The translations under genes were made by a program, and so were the position numbers. Positions 1 through 9,056 of a stretch of DNA of 64,000 nt are shown piece after piece (the stretch's first letter is position 1; each line of letters starts with the position of its first letter). The DNA comes from Hybos culiciformis (Eukaryota > Arthropoda > Insecta > Diptera > Hybotidae), in contig OZ023273.1 in assembly GCA_964007475.1 (NCBI GenBank), forward strand, positions 44,455,525 through 44,519,524. The letters run 5' to 3'. Below the pieces are notes generated by a model. The model was not told the origin of the DNA and made no database searches. It worked only from the letters and a program-made list of their open reading frames with translations.

Positions 1-457
1 CCTTATCAAATTAAGTATAATTGTGATTATGTTCAGTCGAAAAAGAAATCTGTATATGTATATTGATATAAAAAAAGACTAAATTGTGATTTGTGTTGAA
101 AAAGGAGCTAAACGTACGGTTATAATGATGTTATGATGATGCATGCTATATTTTGAAAATAATGAAGTCAAAAATCATTCAGTTTTAGATTTACTTTAAT
201 TAATTTGAAATACATCCTCATTTTTCAATTCATAAGATATTACAATTATCAAAATTTAGAATTGTTCTAAAAAAGTTGACAATATTTTGATTTGATGACA
301 AAATACTGTAAAAATTAAACAGATAATAGAATTCCACTTCATTGCATTTCATTATTTTAATCTTATCTTTTTGATATTTCTCAATACACAAGCACTCGAG
401 ATATAAAGTATCTATATTCTACATCATATAAAATCTAATCTCACTTTTTAAATTGTC
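1..457 (+). other. 5' flank of the secreted-peptide gene
   Basis: AT-rich sequence upstream of the small peptide gene. I see no coding potential. A GATA-type motif (CTTATC) lies at 362-367 and another at the left edge (2-7). GATA sites are common in insect immune-gene promoters but are expected by chance in such AT-rich DNA. No GC-rich NF-kappaB-type site was seen, although such sites are usual for inducible antimicrobial peptide genes. Confidence 0.35.
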
Positions 458-464
458 TATAAAA
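458..464 (+). promoter_or_regulatory. TATA box of the secreted-peptide gene
   Basis: TATAAAA sits about 30 bp upstream of a TCACAT initiator-like sequence (A at 488) and 81 bp upstream of the ATG at 539. This is normal geometry for a short-leader insect gene. A second TATAAAA at 427-433 is an alternative. AT-richness lowers the weight of both. Confidence 0.4.
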
Positions 465-538
465 ATTAATATTTATTTGAAGTTCTCACATTATAAGTTA
501 ATATTGTTAGTCAAGAAATTGAACGAACTGTAGCAAAA

Positions 539-781
539 ATGCGTTTTACTTTAATTGTGTTTTTGATTGCATCAGTTGTTTTGGTTGTGGCAGCAAAAAA
601 TGTCGATGAGCCAAATAGAGGTTTCCAACGTAACATTATTTTACCAAGAACAATTAAATTAAAGTGTTCATCACCAATTTATAGTTCTGAAATTCGAAAT
701 CAGGAATGTAGCTACAAATGTAAAATGTTTGGGAATCCAAATGGAGGTTACTGTATGGGTATGGATTGTATTTGCAATTGA
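539..781 (+). CDS. secreted CS-alpha-beta (defensin-like) cysteine-rich peptide, 80 aa
   Basis: An intronless 80-residue ORF. Residues 1-19 form a signal peptide: a basic start, a hydrophobic core LIVFLIASVVLVV, then a likely AA|K cleavage. The remaining ~61 residues hold six cysteines at 43, 57, 61, 72, 77 and 79. Their spacing is C-x13-C-x3-C-x10-C-x4-C-x-C, with GGYC before the fourth cysteine. This is the CS-alpha-beta signature of insect and other arthropod defensins and related scorpion-toxin-fold peptides. Residues 20-42 could be a short propeptide; no dibasic processing site is clear. The expected role is a secreted disulfide-stabilised antimicrobial or defence peptide, but a venom, salivary or other signalling peptide of the same fold is possible. 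The ATG is preceded by CAAAA, a favourable context, and a TATA box lies 81 bp upstream. The fold call is strong; the biological role is inferred. Confidence 0.85.
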   Translation: MRFTLIVFLIASVVLVVAAKNVDEPNRGFQRNIILPRTIKLKCSSPIYSSEIRNQECSYKCKMFGNPNGGYCMGMDCICN

Positions 782-852
782 TAAAAATATGAAAATAAGC
801 ATGTAAATAATTAATCTAAGAAAATTAAATGTAATTTTTTGTTAACATAAAT

Positions 853-858
853 ATTAAA
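853..858 (+). terminator. putative polyadenylation signal of the secreted-peptide gene
   Basis: ATTAAA lies 72 bp after the stop codon, followed by a T-rich stretch (887-900). It is the best candidate signal for this gene. The LTR retrotransposon begins about 110 bp further on, so it does not interrupt the transcript. Confidence 0.4.
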
Positions 859-965
859 TCAATTTTAAAAACAGCATAAACACTTTGTTTGAATTTTTTT
901 AACAGATTAATGTTGTGAGTTGAAGGAATTAATGCGTATATGGATTTATATGTTTTTGATTATTA

Positions 966-970
966 AAAGG
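966..970. repeat. target-site duplication, left copy (AAAGG)
   Basis: AAAGG directly precedes the left LTR, and the same 5 bp directly follow the right LTR (9367-9371). A 5-bp duplication fits BEL/Pao integration and shows the element is still at its original insertion site. Confidence 0.93.
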
Positions 971-1280
971 TGAACCAAATTCAAAGACTTATTTATTCAG
1001 ACTGATTTTATTATATATTATTTTTATATATAATTCATAATTTTATAAGTGATATTAATTAACAGTATAATTCAGTATAATTCAATTATTCATGATTTTG
1101 TCTATATCAATTTATTGATGTATATGATTGCCTTTGATTTATATACTTTTCCCCTACAATCTTAACATTGTTTGTAGTTGAAAATTGGCATAGTACATTG
1201 CGTTGATATTTTATTCAAAGTTGAGGTGTTTGCATCTTAAATAATAATTTGTGTTGAAGTTGTAATATAAACCTTCAACA
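971..1280 (-). repeat. 3' LTR of the BEL/Pao element
   Basis: 310 bp, starting TG and ending CA on either strand, identical by eye to 9057-9366. In element sense it carries AATAAA (complement of 992-997) near the end, which can serve as the polyadenylation signal. It also carries TATATAAA (complement of 1138-1145). Confidence 0.97.
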
Positions 1281-1293
1281 TTCTCCCGCCTCT
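1281..1293 (-). promoter_or_regulatory. polypurine tract of the BEL/Pao element
   Basis: In element sense AGAGGCGGGAGAA lies directly against the 3' LTR. It is all purine except one C. Position and composition fit the plus-strand DNA primer used in reverse transcription. Confidence 0.8.
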
Positions 1294-1950
1294 AAATGTT
1301 GGAAAATTATTTGAAGTGATTCTGAGTCGGATGACTTCATGATTAAGTATTTTGCTTGCACCAAACTTTGCTATCACAATTGAAACCCATCACATTATTA
1401 TTATCCTCTTGTTAAAAGACAATTTTGGATTTGTTCGTTCAATGAATCAATCATAGAGCCAAACATCTTGTAATATTATGTCATATTTGACATATTGTTA
1501 TTAATTATGATCGGTGGTTCTGAATATAGCGTCTATGTTGATCCATGGTCTTTTAACGCGATAAAATATTTAAATTTAAATAACTAAAATGAAAAAATGC
1601 TTTCATATCTAGGATTAATATTAATTTTAATAAATAATTCTTTCAAAAAAATCGAGAAATATGATGGAGCGAGTATCAAGCGTGTGCATGTTTTAATAAA
1701 TTTTGTAGTATTTTTAGAAGCGGAGAGTAATGTTTTTTTTAAAAAATATGTTTAATTTTTAATTAATGTTTATTTTAATGTTATAACACAAAAGTTTGTG
1801 TCAATATATTTTGAGATTATACTCATGAAATTCTCTGGATACAATTCGAATTCATCAAAAAACAACTTTACTTGAGTATTTTAAAATTTATGATTGATTT
1901 TTATTTAATATTACAAAAAATTTAATAAGTGATAGAAAAAAAATTAAAAT
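1294..1950 (-). other. untranslated 3' region of the BEL/Pao element
   Basis: About 650 bp between the pol stop codon and the polypurine tract, AT-rich, with no ORF of note and no env-like gene. No internal repeat was seen. Confidence 0.6.
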
Positions 1951-4900
1951 CTAATCAGGAAGTAAGCATAATTTTATAATTGGTCTTATCAGTACGTTAT
2001 TTTCTGTTTTAACTGTGGCTACTCGAATTTGGTCATCTTTACCTTTGTGAAGATCAATTATTCGACCAAGTTTCCATTGAGTTGGGGGGGTATTATCTTC
2101 CTTTATGACAACGATTTTTCCTAAGATTTCATTTTGTTCAATCTTTTTCCATTTTGAACGTTGATGTAGAGTGTTGAGGTAGTCTTTGCTCCAACGGTCC
2201 CAGAAATATTTTCTAATTTTTTGAAATTCGTTAAATCGTTTTATATTATTAATTTCGATAGGAGAATCAAATGAATTATCTAAGTGTGTAAGAAGCGGAC
2301 GACCAATTAAAAAATGGCCAGGCGTCAAAGCATTTATTTCGTTAGGGTCTTCGTTCAAAGAAGTAAGAGGTCTACTGTTAAGGATCATTTCGATTTGGCA
2401 TAAAATTGTCGCTAAATCTTCAAAAGCAATAGACTGATTGCAACAAATTCGACGTAAGTGATACTTCATGGATTTTACCCCAGCTTCATGCAATCCACCA
2501 AAGTGTGGTGCTGAAGGAGGAATAAATTTAAAGTTTATTTGACGTTCGGCTAACTTTTTTGCGGCTTCGTCAGATACTCTTTTTATAGCACTATTATATT
2601 CTTTTTCGAGGTCATTTTTTGCGCCTATAAAATTAGTAGCGTTATCACAAAAAATTGTTCGGCATAACCCTCTACGGGCGTAAAATCTTGAAAAAGCTTG
2701 CAGGAATGTTTTTGTAGAAAGATCGCTTACAGGTTCTAAATGAATCGCTTTAGTTGAGCAACAAACGAAAACACAAACATAACCTTTCGTGAAACGATTG
2801 CATCTTCCGTGAAATAATTTTAATTGAAAAGGGCCTGCAAAATCTAAACAGACATGAACAAAAATGGAATTGGCTAGTATCCTTTCTGAGGGTAAAGGAC
2901 TCATAATTTGTTGAAGGGTTTTTTGTTTAAAGATTGTGCAGATTTTACATTGGTTTATAATTGATTTGCATAATTGCTTTAGTTTAGTTATCCAAAACTC
3001 TTGTCGAACTATATTCATCATTAAAGTTATGTTTCCGTGTAGGGTTAATTTGTGAATTTCACTTAAATATAATTTTACGAAAGAACTTTGGCTTGGTAAT
3101 ATAATTGGATATTTTTCGTTGAATGCAATATTTCGATTTGTTAGTCTACTATTCATTCTTATGATTAAATTGTCATCAATAAAAGGGTTGAATTTTAGTA
3201 AAATACTAGATTTGGAGAGGTTGGATTTATTCAATAATTCTTCATATTCAGTTTGGAAATGTATTTTCTGAGCATTTAAAATTAATTTATCCTTAATAAT
3301 TTTCAGCTCTTTTGATTGAATAGGTTCGGCAGAGTTAAAATGGCTATCTTTTATTTTCTTGCATTTAATATAAAATCTGTAACAAATAGTTAAAACACGA
3401 AGAGCTCGGTAATAACATGAAAAACGACTGCAAACTTCATTATCCACCGATAAAGAAAAAACTAACTTGACTTTTCTTTCTTCTAGACAGGTTTCTGGAA
3501 CCTTTTGTATTGGAGGCCAGAAAGATTCCGATTTCAAAAGCCACGTGGGGCCTTCCCACCACATTTTGTTATTAATGAGGTCTTTCGCAGACTGTCCTCG
3601 AGATGGGAAATCTGCAGGGTTTTCTTTGGAACTAACATAGTTAAATGGAATGTTATCGATATAGTCATGAATTTTCGCCACTCTATTTCCTATGAATGGT
3701 TTCCATTTAGAAGGATTGGAGTTAATCCACGCCAAAGCTACTTGTGAATCGGACCAGGCATAATATTTAACATTGGTCATTTCAATAGTTGTCTTTATGA
3801 ATCTAATAAGTTTTGATGACAAAACTGCCGCACATAGTTCTAACCTCGGCAAAGATATTAACTTAATGGGGGCGATTTTTGTTTTGGAAGTGACAAGATT
3901 GGAATAAATTTGATTGTTATTTTCAATTCGTATGTAACAGCATGTTGCGTAAGCTTTCGTTGAAGCATCGCAAAAAAAATGAAATTGAACTGGATTGTCA
4001 AGGTTATAGCGATACCATCGCGGAATTTTTATATTTTCGATTAAAGGTAAATCTTGTGATAATTTTGACCATTCTTTGATTACGTCGTCAGGAATTTCTT
4101 CATCCCAGTCAATATGCTTTCGCCAAATATTTTGAATAAGAAGTTTTCCATTCATGACTATAGGAGCTAATAAACCTAACGGGTCGAAAATTTTTGAAAT
4201 TTGTGAGAAAAGTTTACGTTTTGTGATTGGGGAACTGATTTCCGGCCAATTTAGTTTGAAAGTGAATAAATCTTCGTTTACTGCCCATTGAATTCCGAGA
4301 GTTTTTGAAAGATAATTAATGTCAAAATTTTTTGTTGAATTAAGATTAATGGTTTTATGATTTTCGGGAATATTTGAAAGAAACTCTGGTCTATTAGAAA
4401 TCCATTTGCGTAATTCGAATCCTCCTGAACGAAGCATGCTAATTAACTCTGACGTACAAGTTACAAAGTCGTTCTCAGAGTAACTTCCTACAAGGCAATC
4501 GTCTACGTACGTCGAGTTTCTAAGAATTTCAGCGGCTTTAGGGAACTTAATCTCCTCATCATTAGCTAATTGTAAAAGCGTCCTAATAGCTAAAAAGGGA
4601 GACGGCTTAAGTCCAAATACTAATCTGTCTAATTTAAAATCTTGAATAAAATCTGATTTATTGAAACGATAAAGAAATCTTTGAAATTCTGTGTGCTTGG
4701 GAGAAATAAAAATTTGTCTGAACATTTTTTCTATATCTGATGTTGCTGCTATGGGAAATCTTCTCCAATTTATTAAAATCGAACTTAAATCTTGTTGAAG
4801 AGCAGGACCTGCATATAGGCAATCGTTTAGACTAATTTGATTTGTCGATTTAGCTGAACCATCGAAGACTACTCTCACTTTAGTAGTTAAACTAGATTCT

Positions 4901-6918
4901 TTAAGTACGCAATGGTGAGGTAAATAGAAACTAGACATAACCTTTTGAAAGTTTTCTACATTTGAACAATGACTAATGTGACCAAGATCAATATATTCCT
5001 TGATTACTTGATCGTATTCATACTTAATTTTTGGATTTTTGTCGAATTTTCTTTCTAAAGATAAAAAGCGAGATAAAGCTAAATTTCTAGATTTCCCTAA
5101 TTCAAGGTTTTCATGGAAATTTTTATTAAATGGTAGCTCGACCATGTATGCTCCATTTGGAAGTCTAGAATGAGTATTTCTAAAATGAATTTCACAAAGA
5201 TCTTCTTCTGGAGATGAAATTTTCTCGTCATTTATTTCCTCTAATTCCCAGAACCTTTTAAGATCTAAATCGAGGGAAGCTTCTGTGCAAAAAGAGGTAA
5301 CATAGCAATGATTTGTGATTTCGGATGGATTCTTACCCAGAACCACCCAGCCAAAAATTGTTTTTATTGCTGCGGTAGTGTTATTTTTGTTTTTAATTAA
5401 TCCTTCTAAAATAATTGATGGATATAGATCGGATCCTAGGATCATATCGATTCCTTTTGGAGTTTCATAATCTGGGTCAGCCCACTCTAGGTTTTTGATT
5501 TCAGGAAATAGTGGTGATGTGGGTTTTTGAGAAGGTAAAAATTGAGTAAGTTTTTTTAATATCAAGAAGTCAGCAATAATTGGTTTATAATTTGGAAATT
5601 TAGGCAACAAAGTTATTTTAGATTTTTTATCACATGAAGTGTTAGATCCCCCAATCCCTGAAATGGTTGCAGAAATTTTTGAAGTTTTTATGCCGAAGGA
5701 TTTGACAATTTTTTCAGTAATAAGGGAAATTTCTGAACCGGGATCGATTAAGGCTCTAACCTGAAAATATTTATTTTGAATTTTGATTTTTATTATAGCG
5801 GTTGCTAAAATAGTGTTAATCTTTGAAGTAGAACAATTAGTTGAAAATTGTTTATTTGCATGTGGAGTTGAAGTATTAGCATACGAATTTGTTGATGTGT
5901 TGTGAGAAGTGGACTGTATGTTAGTCGGAATTATGCTTGAATTTGGTTGAAATGAATAATTTGTTGGTTGGTTTGGTTGAAAGTTTGTATTTGTTTGAGT
6001 CTGTGTCTTAGATGTGGGATTGCATTTTGAGTTGGATTGAATCGAATTATTCGTTTGAGGTTGCGAATTATCAAGATGTAGCAAAGTATGATGCTTTTTA
6101 TTGCATATTCTGCATTTTTTAGATTTTGGACAGTTTTTGGTTGTATGATTTCCAAAGCAGTTACAACATAATTTATTGAATTGAATGGTAGATATTCTAG
6201 ATGGTATGTCTAAATTTAAAAACTTTTGGCATTTAATAACAAGATGAGAATTTTCTTTGCAAATTACGCATTTTTGTTGTTGAGAACTATAAGATTGAGC
6301 TTTTCTTTGGGATCCGGTTGATACTGAGCTGTGTACCTCGTCTATTGCTTCAAGGGTCCGAAATCTTTCAGAAAGAAAGTCCAGAAGCTCTTCCCATTTT
6401 GGAATGTCGGAGTGGGATTCGAGCGACTGCTCCCAGAGCTTTAAGCTTTCCCTAGGCAACGATTGACATACCAAGTAGATCAACAAAGGATCCCAATCTT
6501 GGCAATTAATTTTTTCATTCTTGATGGCTGTTATAATTTCAATTATGGTATCATGAAGCGTTCTTATATTTCGAGCGTTATCTTGTTTTGGGGGACCTAG
6601 CGAAAAAAGTCTTTTCAGTTGCGTGTTAAGCAAAATTCTTGGATTTTCATAACGATTTTTTAAAGCATTCCATGCTGGTTCATAATTAGCGTCTGTTAGT
6701 GAATAATTACTAATTAAATGAGCAGCTTGGCCTTCCAACTTAGATTTTAAATAATGAAATTTATTGATTGGTTTTAGAGATGAATTATCATGCACTAAAG
6801 CACAATAAATGTCTCGAAAAGATACCCAATCTAAGTATTCACCGGAAAATTTTGGAATTTCAATAGCTGGAAGCTTCAGAATATTAGAAGAAATATTTTT
6901 ATCTTCAGCCTTTTTCCT
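1951..6918 (-). CDS. BEL/Pao gag(C-term)-pol polyprotein: Gag, zinc knuckles, protease, RT, RNase H, integrase
   Basis: One open frame of 1,655 codons with no internal stop. It opens after a TGA at 6919-6921; the first possible start is a GTG at 6795, so it is probably expressed as an extension of Gag. Residues below count from 6795. The Gag (DUF1759-like) core starts just upstream and runs to ~155. Zinc knuckles begin near 176 (CVIC) and 210 (CCNC). A retropepsin-like protease (DUF1758) has its active Asp at 351 in DPGS. The reverse transcriptase has RVVFDG (~640-646) and the catalytic YVDD at 763-766. RNase H carries Asp943 in FFCDAS. The integrase has an H-x4-H plus CKIC zinc domain, then catalytic D1318 (LDFAGPF), D1384 (FCDNATNF) and E1437 (LHEAG). 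The last ~90 residues match a DUF5641-type tail ending LCLLPD. All key catalytic residues are present. The length fits a BEL/Pao Pol joined to the C-terminal part of Gag. Confidence 0.95.
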   Translation of the reverse strand, partial: RKKAEDKNISSNILKLPAIEIPKFSGEYLDWVSFRDIYCALVHDNSSLKPINKFHYLKSKLEGQAAHLISNYSLTDANYEPAWNALKNRYENPRILLNTQLKRLFSLGPPKQDNARNIRTLHDTIIEIITAIKNEKINCQDWDPLLIYLVCQSLPRESLKLWEQSLESHSDIPKWEELLDFLSERFRTLEAIDEVHSSVSTGSQRKAQSYSSQQQKCVICKENSHLVIKCQKFLNLDIPSRISTIQFNKLCCNCFGNHTTKNCPKSKKCRICNKKHHTLLHLDNSQPQTNNSIQSNSKCNPTSKTQTQTNTNFQPNQPTNYSFQPNSSIIPTNIQSTSHNTSTNSYANTSTPHANKQFSTNCSTSKINTILATAIIKIKIQNKYFQVRALIDPGSEISLITEKIVKSFGIKTSKISATISGIGGSNTSCDKKSKITLLPKFPNYKPIIADFLILKKLTQFLPSQKPTSPLFPEIKNLEWADPDYETPKGIDMILGSDLYPSIILEGLIKNKNNTTAAIKTIFGWVVLGKNPSEITNHCYVTSFCTEASLDLDLKRFWELEEINDEKISSPEEDLCEIHFRNTHSRLPNGAYMVELPFNKNFHENLELGKSRNLALSRFLSLERKFDKNPKIKYEYDQVIKEYIDLGHISHCSNVENFQKVMSSFYLPHHCVLKESSLTTKVRVVFDGSAKSTNQISLNDCLYAGPALQQDLSSILINWRRFPIAATSDIEKMFRQIFISPKHTEFQRFLYRFNKSDFIQDFKLDRLVFGLKPSPFLAIRTLLQLANDEEIKFPKAAEILRNSTYVDDCLVGSYSENDFVTCTSELISMLRSGGFELRKWISNRPEFLSNIPENHKTINLNSTKNFDINYLSKTLGIQWAVNEDLFTFKLNWPEISSPITKRKLFSQISKIFDPLGLLAPIVMNGKLLIQNIWRKHIDWDEEIPDDVIKEWSKLSQDLPLIENIKIPRWYRYNLDNPVQFHFFCDASTKAYATCCYIRIENNNQIYSNLVTSKTKIAPIKLISLPRLELCAAVLSSKLIRFIKTTIEMTNVKYYAWSDSQVALAWINSNPSKWKPFIGNRVAKIHDYIDNIPFNYVSSKENPADFPSRGQSAKDLINNKMWWEGPTWLLKSESFWPPIQKVPETCLEERKVKLVFSLSVDNEVCSRFSCYYRALRVLTICYRFYIKCKKIKDSHFNSAEPIQSKELKIIKDKLILNAQKIHFQTEYEELLNKSNLSKSSILLKFNPFIDDNLIIRMNSRLTNRNIAFNEKYPIILPSQSSFVKLYLSEIHKLTLHGNITLMMNIVRQEFWITKLKQLCKSIINQCKICTIFKQKTLQQIMSPLPSERILANSIFVHVCLDFAGPFQLKLFHGRCNRFTKGYVCVFVCCSTKAIHLEPVSDLSTKTFLQAFSRFYARRGLCRTIFCDNATNFIGAKNDLEKEYNSAIKRVSDEAAKKLAERQINFKFIPPSAPHFGGLHEAGVKSMKYHLRRICCNQSIAFEDLATILCQIEMILNSRPLTSLNEDPNEINALTPGHFLIGRPLLTHLDNSFDSPIEINNIKRFNEFQKIRKYFWDRWSKDYLNTLHQRSKWKKIEQNEILGKIVVIKEDNTPPTQWKLGRIIDLHKGKDDQIRVATVKTENNVLIRPIIKLCLLPD

Positions 6919-7262
6919 TCATTTAGATTTTGATCACATTCTCTTCGTTTTTGTTCTAATAAACCGCTTATTTTACAATATTGTTGCATTATGTAATTAT
7001 ATTTTGTTTCATAAGTTTCTATTTCTTCCGTAGAATGATCAAAATCTAAACGCCAAAGGTTATCATAAGCCTTATCAATTCTTAAAAAGGCTGTATCGGA
7101 AATTTTTATTTTTGCTTCGATATCTCCTAACATAAGAGCTTCCCCCTCGGTAAAATCACTTAACGTAATTTTAGTCGTTTCGAATTTATCGCAGTATCTT
7201 ATAAAATCCTTTATGGCTTGCTGTTGTAAGGTTTTAGCTTCGCTTTTTTCGCTTGGAGGCAT
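6876..7262 (-). CDS. BEL/Pao gag, N-terminal part, ending in a frame break
   Basis: A 128-codon ORF beginning at the first real ATG (7262, context AAAAACATGC) with MPPSEKSEAK. The frame is open further upstream to 7340, but only with a TTG, so 7262 is preferred. The protein is helical and charged, like the N-terminus of BEL/Pao Gag. It overlaps the downstream gag-pol frame by 43 nt (6876-6918), which lies at -1 relative to this frame. The Gag core motif (LPAIEIPKFSG, then WVSFRD) continues in that other frame. The overlap holds two A5 runs (complement of 6911-6915, and one ~15 nt further on), but neither forms a canonical X-XXY-YYZ slip site in the gag frame. A one-base indel in an A-run, an assembly error, or unconventional -1 frameshifting are the options. 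An element this young favours the last two or a very recent mutation. Confidence 0.85.
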   Translation of the reverse strand: MPPSEKSEAKTLQQQAIKDFIRYCDKFETTKITLSDFTEGEALMLGDIEAKIKISDTAFLRIDKAYDNLWRLDFDHSTEEIETYETKYNYIMQQYCKISGLLEQKRRECDQNLNEGKRLKIKIFLLIF

Positions 7263-9044
7263 GTTTTTAATTTTAAATATAAAATTTGTAATGAAAATAA
7301 AAGTTTTTAATTTGGAATCAGAAGTTGTATCTGTTATCAAAGAATATCTAAGTTAAATGTAAAACTTGATTAAAAGAATTGTTCTAAAAGGCAAAGAATG
7401 ATAAAGTATTCGGGCCACAAATAAGTTATGAACGAGTTGGTTAAATTTTTCCTTTCCGAATGGTATAGGTAAAAATTCAAATGAAAAATTTCAAACAAAT
7501 TATGTTTGAAACGGAAAAATTTCTCCTTTCCGGACGGTAAAGGTAGAAATGTCAAAAAAAATTGATTTGTTTTGAGTAAGTAAAACTATTTACTTTATGT
7601 TACAATGAAAATTTTTTCCTTCCCGGATGGTGTAGGAAAAAAATTCAAATGAAAAAAATTTCAAACAAATTATGTTTGAAACGGAAAAATTTCTCCTTTC
7701 CGGATGGTAAAGGTAGAAGTAACAACTGTTTTTGTTTGTTTTGAATAAGTAAAACGATTTACTTTATGTTACAATGAAGATTTTTTCCTTCCCGGATGGT
7801 GTAGGTAAAAAATTCAAATGAAAAAATTTCAAACAAATTATGTTTGAAACGGAAAAATTTCTCCTTTCCGGATGGTAAAGGTAGAAGTAACAAATGTTTT
7901 TGTTTGTTTTGAGTAAGTAAAACGATTTACTTTATGTTGTAATAAAAAAATTTTTTCTTCCCTGACGGTATAGAAAAAAAATTTTTATTGTAAAAAAATT
8001 TCAATTAATGATGTATTGAAACTGGTAATTTTTCCTTCCCGGTTGGTATAGGTAAAAATTTTTAATGAAAGAAAAAAATTTTTCTCCTTTCCGGATGGCA
8101 AAGGTAGAAAATTTTAATTTTTAATTTAATTTTTTTTTTTTTTATTCTAAAGTTTGCGATACGTAAATTTTCTTGTAATTTTGCTTCATTAAATTAAAAA
8201 AAATTCCTTTCAAGAAATCAATCATAAAATTTTTTTTTAAATTTGTTTTAAAATACAAATTGTAAAAATTTAAAATTTTTTCTTCATGAATTTTTTTTGT
8301 AGAAAATTTTACAAAATAATTCGGTCTTAACAGGGTTAAGACTAACAATGGGTTAAATGTATTTCGAATTATTGTGAATGTTTCAATTTTAAATGCGACT
8401 GCTTGCTTGCTTAACAATTATAAGCAGTGATCATTATAAGCAGTGATCATTCATGTTTACAGCGGTTTTAATTAAATTTCCTCCAATACAATGCAGAGCA
8501 AAAAAAAAATGTATGAAATAAAAAAATTTTTTCTTTTCAGATTTATATTTGTTATTTTAATATTTTATTTTTATTTTATTTTTTTATTTTACAATTATAT
8601 TTTTTCTGAATTTAATTTTTGAATAAATTCTATAAAAAAAATATAATTGTTCAACACAAAAAATGATTTTTTAATTGTTTTAAATTTTAGCTAGGGGAAA
8701 AATTAGTCGCGCCGCCGGCTGTCGCTAATTAAATTGAATTAATAAAATCTCTTTTTCAATCAATTTAACCTTTATCTTAATTTAATTTAAAAAGAACTTT
8801 TAAGTTAAATTAAAAATTAAAAATATTTTATTTTTTATATAAATATATTTAAGTAAATTTTTAAGTAAGTTTCTACGTACCTACAAAATTTTATGCACAA
8901 GATTTTTTTTGATGTACTCACTCCACACTTTTTTTTTTTTTTTTTCAAAAATTCTTTATTAAAATAATATCAACTTCTATAATTTTTATTTTAAAAAATT
9001 TTTTAAATTGTATTGAAAAAAAATAAAGAAAATTTTAACTTAAA
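7263..9044 (-). other. long 5' leader of the BEL/Pao element
   Basis: About 1.8 kb lies between the primer-binding site and the gag ATG. In order from the primer site, it holds an AT-rich stretch with a GC-rich patch (8706-8726, around CGCGCCGCCGGC). Next is a direct 16-bp repeat with TATAAGCAGTGATCAT (8419-8450), then the ~168-bp tandem repeat. A 91-codon ORF at 8142-8417 has no protein-like features and is not called. The leader is unusually long and would be expected to hold packaging or translation signals. Confidence 0.7.
7451..8115 (-). repeat. ~168-bp tandem repeat in the retroelement leader, with hairpins
   Basis: Three well-matched units start near 7451, 7618 and 7787; a degenerate fourth starts near 7956 and a partial one near 8034. 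Each full unit has a CCTTYCCGGATGGTRTAGG-like motif, a hairpin, and then a second variant CCTTTCCGGAYGGTAAAGG. The hairpin arms are TTTCAAACA and TGTTTGAAA with loop AATTA (7489-7511, 7659-7681, 7827-7849). In unit 4 the arms are TTTCAAT and ATTGAAA (7999-8021), keeping a 7-bp stem with one A:T pair changed to T:A. Confidence 0.85.
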
Positions 9045-9056
9045 CTCGAAGGACCA
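9045..9056 (-). promoter_or_regulatory. primer-binding site, tRNA-Tyr type
   Basis: In element sense TGGTCCTTCGAG starts immediately after the 5' LTR. It is complementary to CTCGAAGGA plus CCA, the 3' end expected of eukaryotic tRNA-Tyr (whose 5' end begins CCTTCGA). The match breaks after 12 nt. The primer identity rests on my knowledge of tRNA-Tyr, not on a search. Confidence 0.75.

Noticed and set aside
3505..3747. 80-codon plus-strand ORF
   Set aside because: Lies antisense inside the retroelement RNase H region; a shadow of the pol frame.
5931..6155. 74-codon minus-strand ORF
   Set aside because: Alternative frame over the zinc-knuckle region of the gag-pol ORF.
8142..8417. 91-codon minus-strand ORF in the retroelement leader
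   Set aside because: Low-complexity Lys/Phe/Asn composition, no BEL/Pao counterpart, lies between the primer site and gag.
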